Assembly (NCBI GenBank): GCA_020025235.1
Contig: JAHHSL010000051.1
Span: forward strand, 1 to 8,409
Reading direction: 5' to 3'
From: Ruthenibacterium sp.
GTDB taxonomy: Bacteria > Bacillota > Clostridia > Oscillospirales > Ruminococcaceae
Length of the DNA: 8,409 bases
The position numbers and the translations under genes were made by a program. The number at the start of each line of letters is the position of its first letter. The first letter of the stretch is position 1. Below are positions 1 through 6,637 of the stretch, one piece after another. Below the pieces are notes generated by a model that had not been told where the DNA came from, did no database searches, and saw nothing but the letters and a program-made list of their open reading frames with translations.

Positions 1-20
1 GAAATTCTGCCGAAATAATA

Positions 21-49
21 TAGAAATTTATGAAAACGTGTGCTATACT
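21..49 (+). promoter_or_regulatory. Probable sigma-A promoter of tig
   Basis: The -10 hexamer TATACT (44-49) is preceded by TG one base upstream (41-42), making an extended -10 element. Seventeen bases further upstream TAGAAA (21-26) matches the -35 consensus at four of six positions. Transcription would start near base 56, leaving a leader of about 29 bases before the tig ATG. The surrounding DNA is AT-rich. I see no CIRCE inverted repeat and no tandem CtsR heptads around it. The call rests on motif matching only. Confidence 0.6.
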
Positions 50-71
50 AATACTCTGTAAGTTCAATATT

Positions 72-76
72 GGAGG
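72..76 (+). promoter_or_regulatory. Ribosome binding site deciding the tig start
   Basis: GGAGG lies 8 bases before the ATG at 85. This settles the start at 85 rather than the in-frame TTG at 70, because a start at 70 would put the Shine-Dalgarno sequence inside the coding region. Confidence 0.85.
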
Positions 77-84
77 AAAGGTCA

Positions 85-1386
85 ATGAATCTCGTCAAAA
101 ACGAAAAACTTGAAAACAACAGCCATGAACTGCAATTCTCCATTGACGCTGAAGCGTTCAACGCAGCAATTGCAAAAGTGTTCAAACGCGATGCGCGTAA
201 ATACAATATCCCGGGCTTCCGCAAGGGCAAAGCTCCCCGCCATATGATCGAGAAGATGTTCGGCAAGGATGTGTTCTATTATGACGCAATCAACGATCTC
301 TTCCCCGAAGCATATGAAGCGGCTGTCGCTGAAAGCGGCATCGAGCCGGTCGATCGTCCCGAAGCAGACATCGTTTCCGTCAGCACTGAAGACGGCGTTG
401 TCCTGAAGGCAGTCGTCACCGTAAAGCCGGAAATGAAAGTCGGCGAATACAAAGGTTTAAAGGCCGTGAAAAAGGTCCATACTGTGGATGACGCTGAAAT
501 CAATGCGGAAATCGACCGTATGCGCGACCGCAATGCCCGTATGCTGACCCGTGAGGGCAAAGCAGAAAACGGCGATATCACCGATATCGACTTTGAAGGC
601 TTTGTTGACGGCGTTGCATTTGAAGGCGGCAAAGGCGAACACTTCTCCCTGACGCTCGGCTCCGGCCAGTTCATCCCCGGCTTTGAAGATCAGATCGTCG
701 GCCACGAAGCAGGCGAAGAGTTCGACGTCAACGTCACCTTCCCCGAGCAGTATCAGGCTGAAGAGCTTGCAGGCAAGGCTGCAACCTTCAAGGTGAAGCT
801 GCACGAAGCTAAGATGAAAGAGCTGCCCGAGGCTGACGACGAGTTCGCAAAGGACGTATCCGAATACGATACGATCGACGAACTGAAGGCAAGCATCCGT
901 AAGGAAATCGAAGACCGCAGCGAACAGAGCGCACAGCTGGATGTGGAAAATGCTCTGGTCGATCAGATCGTTGCAACGCTTGAGGGCGATATCCCCGCTT
1001 GCATGATCGAAAACCGCGTGAACGAAATGGTAAATGATTTTGCATATCGTCTGCAGAGCCAGGGTCTGCGCCTGGAAGACTATGTCAAGTACATGGGCGA
1101 CGATATGGCAAAGTTCCGCGAAGGCTTTAAAGAACAGGCTGAAAAGCAGGTCAAGATCCGTCTTGCTCTGGAAGCAGTTGCCAAGGCAGAAGGCATTGAA
1201 GTAAGCGACGATGATTTCAGCGCCGAAGTAAAGCGCATTGCCGATGCTTACAAGATGGAAGAAGAAAAGGTCCGCAGCATCGTTCCCGAAGCAGAAGTGA
1301 AGAAGGATCTGGCTGTGAACAAGGCAATTGATTTCATCAAGGCAAACGCAGTGATCACCGAAGAAAAGGACGAAAAGGCTGAATAA
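85..1386 (+). CDS. tig: Trigger factor, ribosome-associated chaperone and peptidyl-prolyl isomerase
   Basis: Trigger factor (433 aa, normal family length) docks on the ribosome at the nascent-chain exit and shields emerging polypeptides in the cytoplasm. The N-terminal ribosome-binding domain carries the signature GFRKGKAP at residues 44-51. An FKBP-type isomerase domain follows at about 160-243, with the core LGSGQFIPGFED at 191-202. The rest, to 433, is the helical, charged C-terminal domain that forms the arms of the chaperone cradle, and it ends in a Lys/Glu-rich tail. The start is the ATG with GGAGG 8 bases upstream. Tig heads a unit with clpP and clpX, a common arrangement that couples folding of new chains with proteolysis. 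The 99-base spacer before clpP holds two hairpins but no U-run, so read-through is likely. All three domains are intact and I see nothing odd in the protein. Confidence 0.97.
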   Translation: MNLVKNEKLENNSHELQFSIDAEAFNAAIAKVFKRDARKYNIPGFRKGKAPRHMIEKMFGKDVFYYDAINDLFPEAYEAAVAESGIEPVDRPEADIVSVSTEDGVVLKAVVTVKPEMKVGEYKGLKAVKKVHTVDDAEINAEIDRMRDRNARMLTREGKAENGDITDIDFEGFVDGVAFEGGKGEHFSLTLGSGQFIPGFEDQIVGHEAGEEFDVNVTFPEQYQAEELAGKAATFKVKLHEAKMKELPEADDEFAKDVSEYDTIDELKASIRKEIEDRSEQSAQLDVENALVDQIVATLEGDIPACMIENRVNEMVNDFAYRLQSQGLRLEDYVKYMGDDMAKFREGFKEQAEKQVKIRLALEAVAKAEGIEVSDDDFSAEVKRIADAYKMEEEKVRSIVPEAEVKKDLAVNKAIDFIKANAVITEEKDEKAE

Positions 1387-1398
1387 TTAAACCGCCTT

Positions 1399-1456
1399 TT
1401 TGTCGGATAACGACGAAGCATGACCGATACCCGCTTTCTGTGCGTGTATCGGTCAT
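1399..1456 (+). other. Two tandem RNA hairpins between tig and clpP
   Basis: The first hairpin pairs TTTGTCG (1399-1405) with CGACGAA (1411-1417) around a 5-base loop, with one G-U pair. The second pairs ATGACCGATAC (1420-1430) with GTATCGGTCAT (1446-1456) as a perfect 11-bp stem. Inside it, after one mismatch, three more pairs (1432-1434 with 1442-1444) leave a 7-base loop. The sequence after it is mixed (CTGTTACCC), with no U-run, so it is not a standard intrinsic terminator. Possible roles are an RNase processing site, a stabiliser for the 3' end of tig RNA or the 5' end of clpPX RNA, or a protein-binding site. The pairing is directly visible; any role is inference. Confidence 0.6.
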
Positions 1457-1474
1457 CTGTTACCCTAAAACAAT

Positions 1475-1479
1475 GGAGG
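1475..1479 (+). promoter_or_regulatory. Ribosome binding site deciding the clpP start
   Basis: GGAGG sits 6 bases before the ATG at 1486. An in-frame ATG at 1420 would add 22 residues, but it lies in the arm of the long hairpin and has no Shine-Dalgarno sequence. The added residues also do not look like a ClpP N-terminus. Confidence 0.85.
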
Positions 1480-1485
1480 CAATAT

Positions 1486-2073
1486 ATGAGTAGTTTAGTT
1501 CCTTACGTTGTAGAGCAGACCGCGCGCGGCGAGCGTTCCTACGATATTTTTTCCCGTCTTCTCAACGACCGCATTGTAATGCTTTGCGACGAAGTGAATG
1601 ACGCAACGGCAAGCCTTGTTGTTGCACAGCTGCTGTATCTGGAAGGGCAGGACCCTGAAAAGGACATCAACCTGTATATCAACAGCCCGGGCGGCTCGAT
1701 CAGCGCAGGCTTTGCTATTTTCGATACGATGAATTATATCAAGTGCGATGTGTCTACCACATGCATCGGTCTGGCGGCTTCCATGGGCGCCTTCCTGCTT
1801 GCAGCGGGCGCCAAGGGCAAGCGTTTTGCACTGCCCAACAGCGAGATCATGATTCATCAGCCGCTCATGAATGGCCTGCAGGGTCAGGCAACGGATATCA
1901 AGATCCATGCTGACCATATCGTGCGCACGCGCGAGCGTCTGAATCAGATCCTGGCAGAAGAAACCGGCAAGTCGATCGAACAGATCCGTCTGGATACCGA
2001 ACGCGATAATTTCCTCAGCGCGCAGGAGGCAAAGGACTACGGTCTTGTAGACGCAGTTATTACGAAACGATAA
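1486..2073 (+). CDS. clpP: ClpP, serine protease subunit of the Clp complexes
   Basis: ClpP (195 aa) assembles into a double heptameric barrel that degrades proteins unfolded and fed in by an AAA+ partner, here ClpX encoded next door. The catalytic triad is Ser99 (in GLAASMGAF), His124 (in MIHQPL) and Asp174 (second Asp of DTERD). The family block YINSPGG, which contributes to the oxyanion hole, is at residues 64-70. One extra residue lies between His and Asp compared with E. coli ClpP as I recall it, in the MNGLQGQ segment. With the ATG at 1486 the protein begins MSSLVPYVVEQ, like mature ClpP, so there is almost no propeptide. ClpX starts 16 bases after the stop, so the two should be co-transcribed. 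No CtsR-type heptad repeat is visible upstream. Confidence 0.97.
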   Translation: MSSLVPYVVEQTARGERSYDIFSRLLNDRIVMLCDEVNDATASLVVAQLLYLEGQDPEKDINLYINSPGGSISAGFAIFDTMNYIKCDVSTTCIGLAASMGAFLLAAGAKGKRFALPNSEIMIHQPLMNGLQGQATDIKIHADHIVRTRERLNQILAEETGKSIEQIRLDTERDNFLSAQEAKDYGLVDAVITKR

Positions 2074-2089
2074 ACGGTAAAGGTGTTAT

Positions 2090-3391
2090 ATGGCAAATAG
2101 AGACAACGGCAGAGAAAAAACGATCATCTGCAATTTCTGCGGCAAAAGTCAGGATGAAGTAGACCGCATGATCATCGGCCCCGGTGTCAACATCTGCAAC
2201 GAGTGCATCGAGCTGTGTCATTCGCTGCTGGATGAAGGCGACAATATGCCCGAAGCCGGCTCCCGCAAGCGCGGCCGAGCTTCCAAGGAAAGCGATTCCA
2301 AGGGCATCAACGTCCTGACACCGGCACAGATCAAGGCAGGGCTGGATCAGTATGTCATCGGGCAGGAAAATGCCAAAATCGTACTGGCGGTTTCGGTCTA
2401 TAACCACTATAAGCGCATCCTGCTCAACGAGGATTCGGACGTTGACCTGCAGAAGAGCAACGTGCTTCTGCTCGGCCCTTCCGGCGTGGGCAAGACGCTG
2501 CTTGCACAGACGCTTGCACGGATGCTGAATGTGCCGTTCGCAATTGCGGACGCCACCACGCTGACGGAAGCGGGCTATGTGGGCGAGGACGTGGAAAACA
2601 TCCTGCTCAAGCTGATCCAGGCGGCAGATTTTGATATCGAACGCGCCGAGCGCGGAATCATTTACATCGACGAGATCGATAAGATCACGCGCAAGAGCGA
2701 AAACCCCTCCATTACGCGTGACGTCGGCGGCGAAGGTGTGCAGCAGGCGCTGCTGAAGATTCTGGAAGGCACGGTCAGCAATGTTCCGCCGCAGGGCGGA
2801 CGCAAGCACCCGCAGCAGGAATTTATCCAGATCAATACGAAGAATATCCTGTTCATCTGCGGCGGCGCATTTGAAGGGCTGGATAAGCACATTCAGCGCC
2901 GCACGGATAAATCCGCACTGGGCTTTGGCAGCACGCTGCGCGAAGATCCCGAAAAGGCAAAGCAGAACCTGCTGCGTCAGGTGGAGCCGCATGACCTTGT
3001 GCACTTCGGCCTGATTCCGGAGCTTGTGGGCCGTATCCCGGTCGTCACCGTGCTCGATCCGCTGGACGAGGATGCGCTTGTCCGTGTGATGAAGGAGCCG
3101 AAGAACAGCCTTGTCAAGCAGTATCAGACGCTGCTTGGTCTGGATAAGGTGGAACTGGAGATCACGGAAGACGCACTGCATGCGATCGCTAAAAAGACGA
3201 TCGAACTCAAGAGCGGTGCGCGCGGCCTGCGCAGTGTTATGGAGCAGACGCTGATGAGCATTATGTTTGATATCCCGAGCGACCCGACCATTGTGAAGGT
3301 TACGATCGACGAAGAAACAGTAAACGGCGGCAAGCCGAAGCTGGAACATGGTGCAGCGCACGAGATCTATACGGACAGCACCGCACACTGA
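2090..3391 (+). CDS. clpX: ClpX, AAA+ unfoldase and specificity subunit of ClpXP
   Basis: ClpX (433 aa, normal length) is a hexameric ATP-driven unfoldase that recognises tagged substrates and threads them into ClpP. The N-terminal zinc-binding domain has Cys14, Cys17, Cys36 and Cys39. The AAA+ module has Walker A GPSGVGKT (129-136), pore loop GYVG (162-165), Walker B IIYIDEID (190-197), a second pore loop around RDVGGEGVQ (210-218), a probable arginine finger Arg315 in ELVGRIPV, and sensor-2 GARGLR (376-381). The ClpP-docking tripeptide reads LGF (277-279) rather than the usual IGF, a conservative change. A linker of about 30 residues rich in Lys, Arg and Ser (about 56-72) joins the zinc domain to the core. 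The ribosome site AAAGGTG is weaker than its neighbours' and lies close to the ATG. A strong terminator follows the stop codon. Confidence 0.98.
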   Translation: MANRDNGREKTIICNFCGKSQDEVDRMIIGPGVNICNECIELCHSLLDEGDNMPEAGSRKRGRASKESDSKGINVLTPAQIKAGLDQYVIGQENAKIVLAVSVYNHYKRILLNEDSDVDLQKSNVLLLGPSGVGKTLLAQTLARMLNVPFAIADATTLTEAGYVGEDVENILLKLIQAADFDIERAERGIIYIDEIDKITRKSENPSITRDVGGEGVQQALLKILEGTVSNVPPQGGRKHPQQEFIQINTKNILFICGGAFEGLDKHIQRRTDKSALGFGSTLREDPEKAKQNLLRQVEPHDLVHFGLIPELVGRIPVVTVLDPLDEDALVRVMKEPKNSLVKQYQTLLGLDKVELEITEDALHAIAKKTIELKSGARGLRSVMEQTLMSIMFDIPSDPTIVKVTIDEETVNGGKPKLEHGAAHEIYTDSTAH

Positions 3392-3396
3392 TGATG

Positions 3397-3446
3397 AAAA
3401 AAAGAAGCGGAACATGGGATTTTTGCCGTGTTCCGCTTCCTCTTTA
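3397..3446 (+). terminator. Intrinsic terminator of the tig-clpP-clpX unit
   Basis: A perfect 11-bp stem pairs GAAGCGGAACA (3404-3414) with TGTTCCGCTTC (3429-3439). It extends inward by one G-U and two G-C pairs to a short T-rich loop. Seven A's precede it and CTCTTTATT follows, so the U-rich side can pair with the A-run. The terminator starts only 6 bases after the clpX stop, and its T-rich tail merges with the -35 element of the next promoter. Confidence 0.88.
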
Positions 3447-3475
3447 TTGAAAAGTTTACAAAATTCGTATATAAT
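3447..3475 (+). promoter_or_regulatory. Strong sigma-A promoter of lon
   Basis: TTGAAA (3447-3452) and a perfect TATAAT (3470-3475) are separated by 17 bases. The expected start point is near 3482, giving a leader of about 58 bases. The promoter abuts the clpX terminator, so lon and the genes after it are expected to be an independent unit. No tandem CtsR heptads or CIRCE repeat overlap it. Confidence 0.88.
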
Positions 3476-3497
3476 AAAATTTCACAATGGTTTTTTT

Positions 3498-3513
3498 ACG
3501 GGATTTTACCCGT
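3498..3513 (+). other. Small hairpin in the lon leader
   Basis: ACGGG (3498-3502) pairs with CCCGT (3509-3513) around the loop ATTTTA. It is preceded by seven T's (3491-3497) and lies 7 bases before the lon Shine-Dalgarno sequence. The stem is only 5 bp and a function is unproven. It could affect leader stability or access to the ribosome site. Confidence 0.4.
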
Positions 3514-3520
3514 CAGACAT

Positions 3521-3530
3521 AGGAGGGGAG
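3521..3530 (+). promoter_or_regulatory. Purine-rich ribosome binding site of lon with long spacing
   Basis: AGGAGGGGAG precedes the ATG at 3541. The best match, AGGAGG (3521-3526), is 14 bases from the ATG, longer than usual. A weaker register, GGGGAG (3525-3530), is 10 bases away. I see no better start nearby: the protein matches Lon from this ATG and the next in-frame ATG is far inside the N-terminal domain. Confidence 0.65.
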
Positions 3531-3540
3531 AGAAGCACAC

Positions 3541-5994
3541 ATGTCGGAACGAGTGAAAATTATTTTGGATAAAAATGCGGATATCCTGCGTCTGCCGGCG
3601 ATCGCGCTGCGCGGGCTTGTTGCTTTTCCGGGAAATATCATCCATTTTGAAGTGGGACGAAAAAAATCGGTCGAAGCGATCGATTGGGCGATGAACAACA
3701 ATAATGCCGTGTTTCTGACGGCACAGAAGGACGCCGACGTTGATGATCCGGGCTTTAAGGATCTGTATCCTTACGGTGTTGTGGCAGAGGTCAAGCAGAT
3801 CCTGCGCGTTTCGGACGACCTTGTCCGCGTACTGGTGGAAGGCAAATACCGCGCAAAGCTGCTGACGCTGGATTCCAGCGGGCGCTTCCTGCTGGCTTCG
3901 ACCAAGTCAGCGCCGCTGCGCGGCGTGAAATCGGCCGATTCACTGAAGGTGGAAGCCGTGACGCGCAGCATCAAAGATGCTTTCGACGAATACCTGGCGA
4001 TGAATCCGCGCATGGCGAAAGATGTTGTATACAACATCGTAACGAACGACGATCCGGTATTCCTCTGCGATTATATTCCCGCGAATATGATGATGAAATA
4101 CACGGAAAAGCAGGAGATCCTGAACGAGGGAACCGTACTTAGCCGTCTGGAAAAAATTCTGGACGTGATGCTCCGCGAAAACAAGATCCTGAAAATCGAA
4201 AAGGATATTCAGGTGAAGGTCAACGAGCAGATGGATAAAAACCAGCGGGATTACTATCTGCGCGAACAGATGCGCGCCATTTCCAACGAGCTGGATGAGT
4301 TCGACGACACCCGCGCCGAAGCGGAGACCTATAAGGAAAAAATCGCGGCGATCAACATGCCGGAGGAAGCGCGCGAAAAGCTGAACAAAGAAGCGGAGCG
4401 CCTGTTTAAAATGCAGGGCAGCGCGCAGGAAGCATCGGTCATCCGCACGTATCTTGATACCTGTCTGGAACTGCCGTGGGAACAGTCCACGCAGGATAAT
4501 CTGGATGTTGCCAAAGCGGCTGAACGGTTGGATAAAGAGCATTACGGCCTGAAAAAGGTCAAAGAGCGTATCCTGGAGATCCTTGCGGTGCGCAAGCTTG
4601 CACCGGAGGTAAAAGGGCAGATCATCTGCCTGGTCGGCCCTCCGGGCGTCGGCAAAACGTCGATTGCGCACTCGATCGCAGACTGCCTTGGACGGAAGTA
4701 TGCGCGCATGTCGCTGGGCGGCGTGCGGGACGAAGCAGAAATCCGCGGACACCGCCGCACCTATATCGGCGCAATGCCCGGCAAGATCATCAGCGCGATC
4801 CTGACGGCAAAGAGCAAAAACCCGCTGCTGCTTCTGGATGAAGTGGATAAAATGGCAAACGATTTCCGCGGTGATCCGGCCGCGGCTCTGCTGGAAGCGC
4901 TCGACCCCGAACAGAATGTTTCGTTCAAGGATCACTATCTGGATATTCCGTTCGATCTGAGCGATGTGCTGTTCATCACGACGGCGAACTCCACGAGCAC
5001 GATCCCACGTCCGCTTTTGGACCGCATGGACGTGATCGAACTGCCGAGCTATACGCGCGTGGAAAAGTTTGAAATCGCAAAGCGTCATCTGGTGCCCAAA
5101 CAGCTTGCCGCAACCGGGCTGAAAGGGCGTGTGCGCCTTTCGCAGTCGGCACTGTACGGCATCATTGACGGATATACGCAGGAGGCCGGCGTGCGCAATC
5201 TGGAACGCACGATCACGGAGCTTTTGCGCAAATGTGCAAAGCGCATCGCATCCGGCGAGGCCGAGACGATTTCCGTCAGCGGCAAAAATCTGGAAGAGAT
5301 TCTGGGACCCAAGCGCGTGAAACCGTCGTTCTGCAGCCGCAGGGATGCAGTCGGCGTGGCGAACGGGCTTGCATGGACGAGTATCGGCGGGGAAATCCTG
5401 CCGATCGAAGTGCAGATCATCCCGAAAGGCTCCGGCAGACTGGAGCTGACCGGTTCACTCGGTGACGTGATGAAAGAAAGCGCAAAGCTTGCCATTACGT
5501 ATGCTAAAGTGCATGCAGAGGAATACGGCTACGATGCTTCCATATTCAAGGAAATCGACATTCACATCCATGCACCGGAAGGCGCGATCCCGAAGGATGG
5601 CCCCTCTGCGGGCGTGACGCTGACAACAGCACTTGTCTCCAGCCTTTCTGGGCGCAAGGTGCGCAGCGATGTTGCGATGACAGGCGAGATCACGCTGCAC
5701 GGACAGGTGCTTCCGATCGGCGGGCTGAAAGAAAAGAGCATGGCTGCTTACCGTGAAGGCAAGAAACTGGTGCTGATCCCGAAAGACAACGAACCGGATC
5801 TGTACGAAGTGGATGACACCGTGAAGGAAAACGTGACGTTCCAGCCGGTCTCCACACTGGAAGAAGTGTTGGAAACCGTGCTGCTGCCCGCGAAAAAGAA
5901 GGAAAGCGCGATCCACAAACAGGAAAAGCAGCCCAAGGAAACTATCATTCCGCCGATGCCGCCGCATACAGCGGAAGTGCCGATCGGGATGTAA
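3541..5994 (+). CDS. lon: Lon, ATP-dependent serine protease (LonA type)
   Basis: Lon (817 aa) is a cytoplasmic hexameric AAA+ protease that degrades misfolded and short-lived regulatory proteins. The N-terminal substrate-binding domain spans about 13-210, beginning LRLPAIALRGLVAFPG as in other LonA proteins. A charged helical stretch follows (about 210-300). The ATPase has Walker A GPPGVGKT (366-373) and Walker B LLLLDEVD (429-436). The protease domain has the catalytic dyad Ser689 (PKDGPSAG) and Lys732 (GGLKEK), with the conserved MTGEITLHGQVLPIGG between them. No membrane segment is seen, which agrees with LonA rather than LonB. After the protease fold ends near 784 there is a tail of about 33 residues, first rich in Lys, Glu and Gln, then in Pro. 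Lon heads its own unit, and engB begins 14 bases after the stop. Confidence 0.98.
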   Translation: MSERVKIILDKNADILRLPAIALRGLVAFPGNIIHFEVGRKKSVEAIDWAMNNNNAVFLTAQKDADVDDPGFKDLYPYGVVAEVKQILRVSDDLVRVLVEGKYRAKLLTLDSSGRFLLASTKSAPLRGVKSADSLKVEAVTRSIKDAFDEYLAMNPRMAKDVVYNIVTNDDPVFLCDYIPANMMMKYTEKQEILNEGTVLSRLEKILDVMLRENKILKIEKDIQVKVNEQMDKNQRDYYLREQMRAISNELDEFDDTRAEAETYKEKIAAINMPEEAREKLNKEAERLFKMQGSAQEASVIRTYLDTCLELPWEQSTQDNLDVAKAAERLDKEHYGLKKVKERILEILAVRKLAPEVKGQIICLVGPPGVGKTSIAHSIADCLGRKYARMSLGGVRDEAEIRGHRRTYIGAMPGKIISAILTAKSKNPLLLLDEVDKMANDFRGDPAAALLEALDPEQNVSFKDHYLDIPFDLSDVLFITTANSTSTIPRPLLDRMDVIELPSYTRVEKFEIAKRHLVPKQLAATGLKGRVRLSQSALYGIIDGYTQEAGVRNLERTITELLRKCAKRIASGEAETISVSGKNLEEILGPKRVKPSFCSRRDAVGVANGLAWTSIGGEILPIEVQIIPKGSGRLELTGSLGDVMKESAKLAITYAKVHAEEYGYDASIFKEIDIHIHAPEGAIPKDGPSAGVTLTTALVSSLSGRKVRSDVAMTGEITLHGQVLPIGGLKEKSMAAYREGKKLVLIPKDNEPDLYEVDDTVKENVTFQPVSTLEEVLETVLLPAKKKESAIHKQEKQPKETIIPPMPPHTAEVPIGM

Positions 5995-6008
5995 GGAGAG
6001 AATCTGAT

Positions 6009-6596
6009 ATGAATACTGCAAATGCGGCATTCAAAGCCGCTTACGGCATTTCCTCGCAGCTGCCGGAACCGGTCTGCGCAGAAATCGTCTTTTCCGGACG
6101 TTCCAATGTCGGAAAATCGTCCATTATCAATAAGCTGTGCAACCGCAAAAGCCTTGCGCGCGTCAGCAGCACGCCGGGCAAAACGGCGACGATCAACTTT
6201 TACGAGGTCGGTGACCTGCACTTTGTGGATCTTCCCGGCTATGGCTATGCCAAGGTGGCGCGCGGCGAGCGTCAGCGCTGGGATGAACTGATCAACAGCT
6301 ATTTTGAACAGGACCCGGATCGCTGCACGCTGCTGCTGCAGCTGCTGGACAGCCGGCACGAGCCCAGCGCCGATGACGTTATGATGCTGGAATATCTGGC
6401 ACATCACCGCATCCCGTTCGTGGCGGTGCTGACCAAAGCGGATAAGCTGAAAAAAAGCCAGTACGCGGCGGTGACGGAGCATTTTACGGAAATCTGTGCC
6501 CCGTACGGATGTAGCGGCGTGGTGCTGACCAGTGCCGAAAAGGGCTATGGCGTGCCGGAACTGACGGAGATCATCGAACGGTTTGCAGAACAATAA
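6009..6596 (+). CDS. engB: EngB/YsxC/YihA family ribosome-assembly GTPase
   Basis: This 195-aa protein belongs to the TrmE-Era-EngA-EngB-like GTPases. YsxC in Bacillus is essential and acts in assembly of the 50S ribosomal subunit. All G motifs are present: G1 GRSNVGKS (30-37), the G2 region SSTPGKT (53-59), G3 DLPG (74-77) followed by YGYAKV, G4 TKAD (142-145) and G5 around TSAEKGYG (174-181). Length and motif spacing are normal for the family. The ribosome site AAGGAG overlaps the lon stop codon and lies 10 bases before the ATG, so lon and engB are co-transcribed and possibly translationally coupled. The lon-ysxC order is also found in Bacillus. Confidence 0.96.
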   Translation: MNTANAAFKAAYGISSQLPEPVCAEIVFSGRSNVGKSSIINKLCNRKSLARVSSTPGKTATINFYEVGDLHFVDLPGYGYAKVARGERQRWDELINSYFEQDPDRCTLLLQLLDSRHEPSADDVMMLEYLAHHRIPFVAVLTKADKLKKSQYAAVTEHFTEICAPYGCSGVVLTSAEKGYGVPELTEIIERFAEQ

Positions 6597-6600
6597 GACC

Positions 6601-6619
6601 CTGCCGTCTGGCGCGGCAG
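6601..6619 (+). other. Small GC-rich hairpin between engB and the methyltransferase gene
   Basis: CTGCCG (6601-6606) pairs with CGGCAG (6614-6619) around a 7-base loop, 4 bases after the engB stop and 8 bases before the next GGAGG. No U-run follows, so it is unlikely to terminate transcription. It might mark an RNA processing point or partial attenuation. Six base pairs in a GC-rich spacer could also arise by chance. Confidence 0.4.
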
Positions 6620-6637
6620 CGATAAGCGGAGGAATAC

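Noticed and set aside
80..86. GGTCAAT resembling half of a CtsR operator at the tig start codon
   Set aside because: CtsR sites are tandem heptads. No second copy lies at the right distance, and this one overlaps the start codon downstream of the predicted transcription start.
1411..1417. CGACGAA shared by the first tig-clpP hairpin and the tRNA leader hairpin (8346-8352)
   Set aside because: The shared 7-mer is short, also occurs within coding sequence here, and the rest of the hairpins differ. I do not consider it a repeat family.
1420..1485. Possible 22-residue N-terminal extension of ClpP from the ATG at 1420
   Set aside because: That ATG lies within a hairpin arm without a ribosome site, while the ATG at 1486 has GGAGG 6 bases upstream and gives the usual ClpP N-terminus.
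2060..3415. A 451-codon open frame on the minus strand covering all of clpX
   Set aside because: It mirrors clpX in the opposite frame. The translation is rich in Arg, His, Gln, Leu and Phe without any recognisable domain, and clpX is fully intact on the + strand. Long antisense frames are expected opposite genes with this codon bias.
3940..5088. A 382-codon open frame on the minus strand inside lon
   Set aside because: Same type of shadow frame, low-complexity and rich in Phe, Arg and Gln, opposite an intact lon. No promoter or ribosome site supports it.
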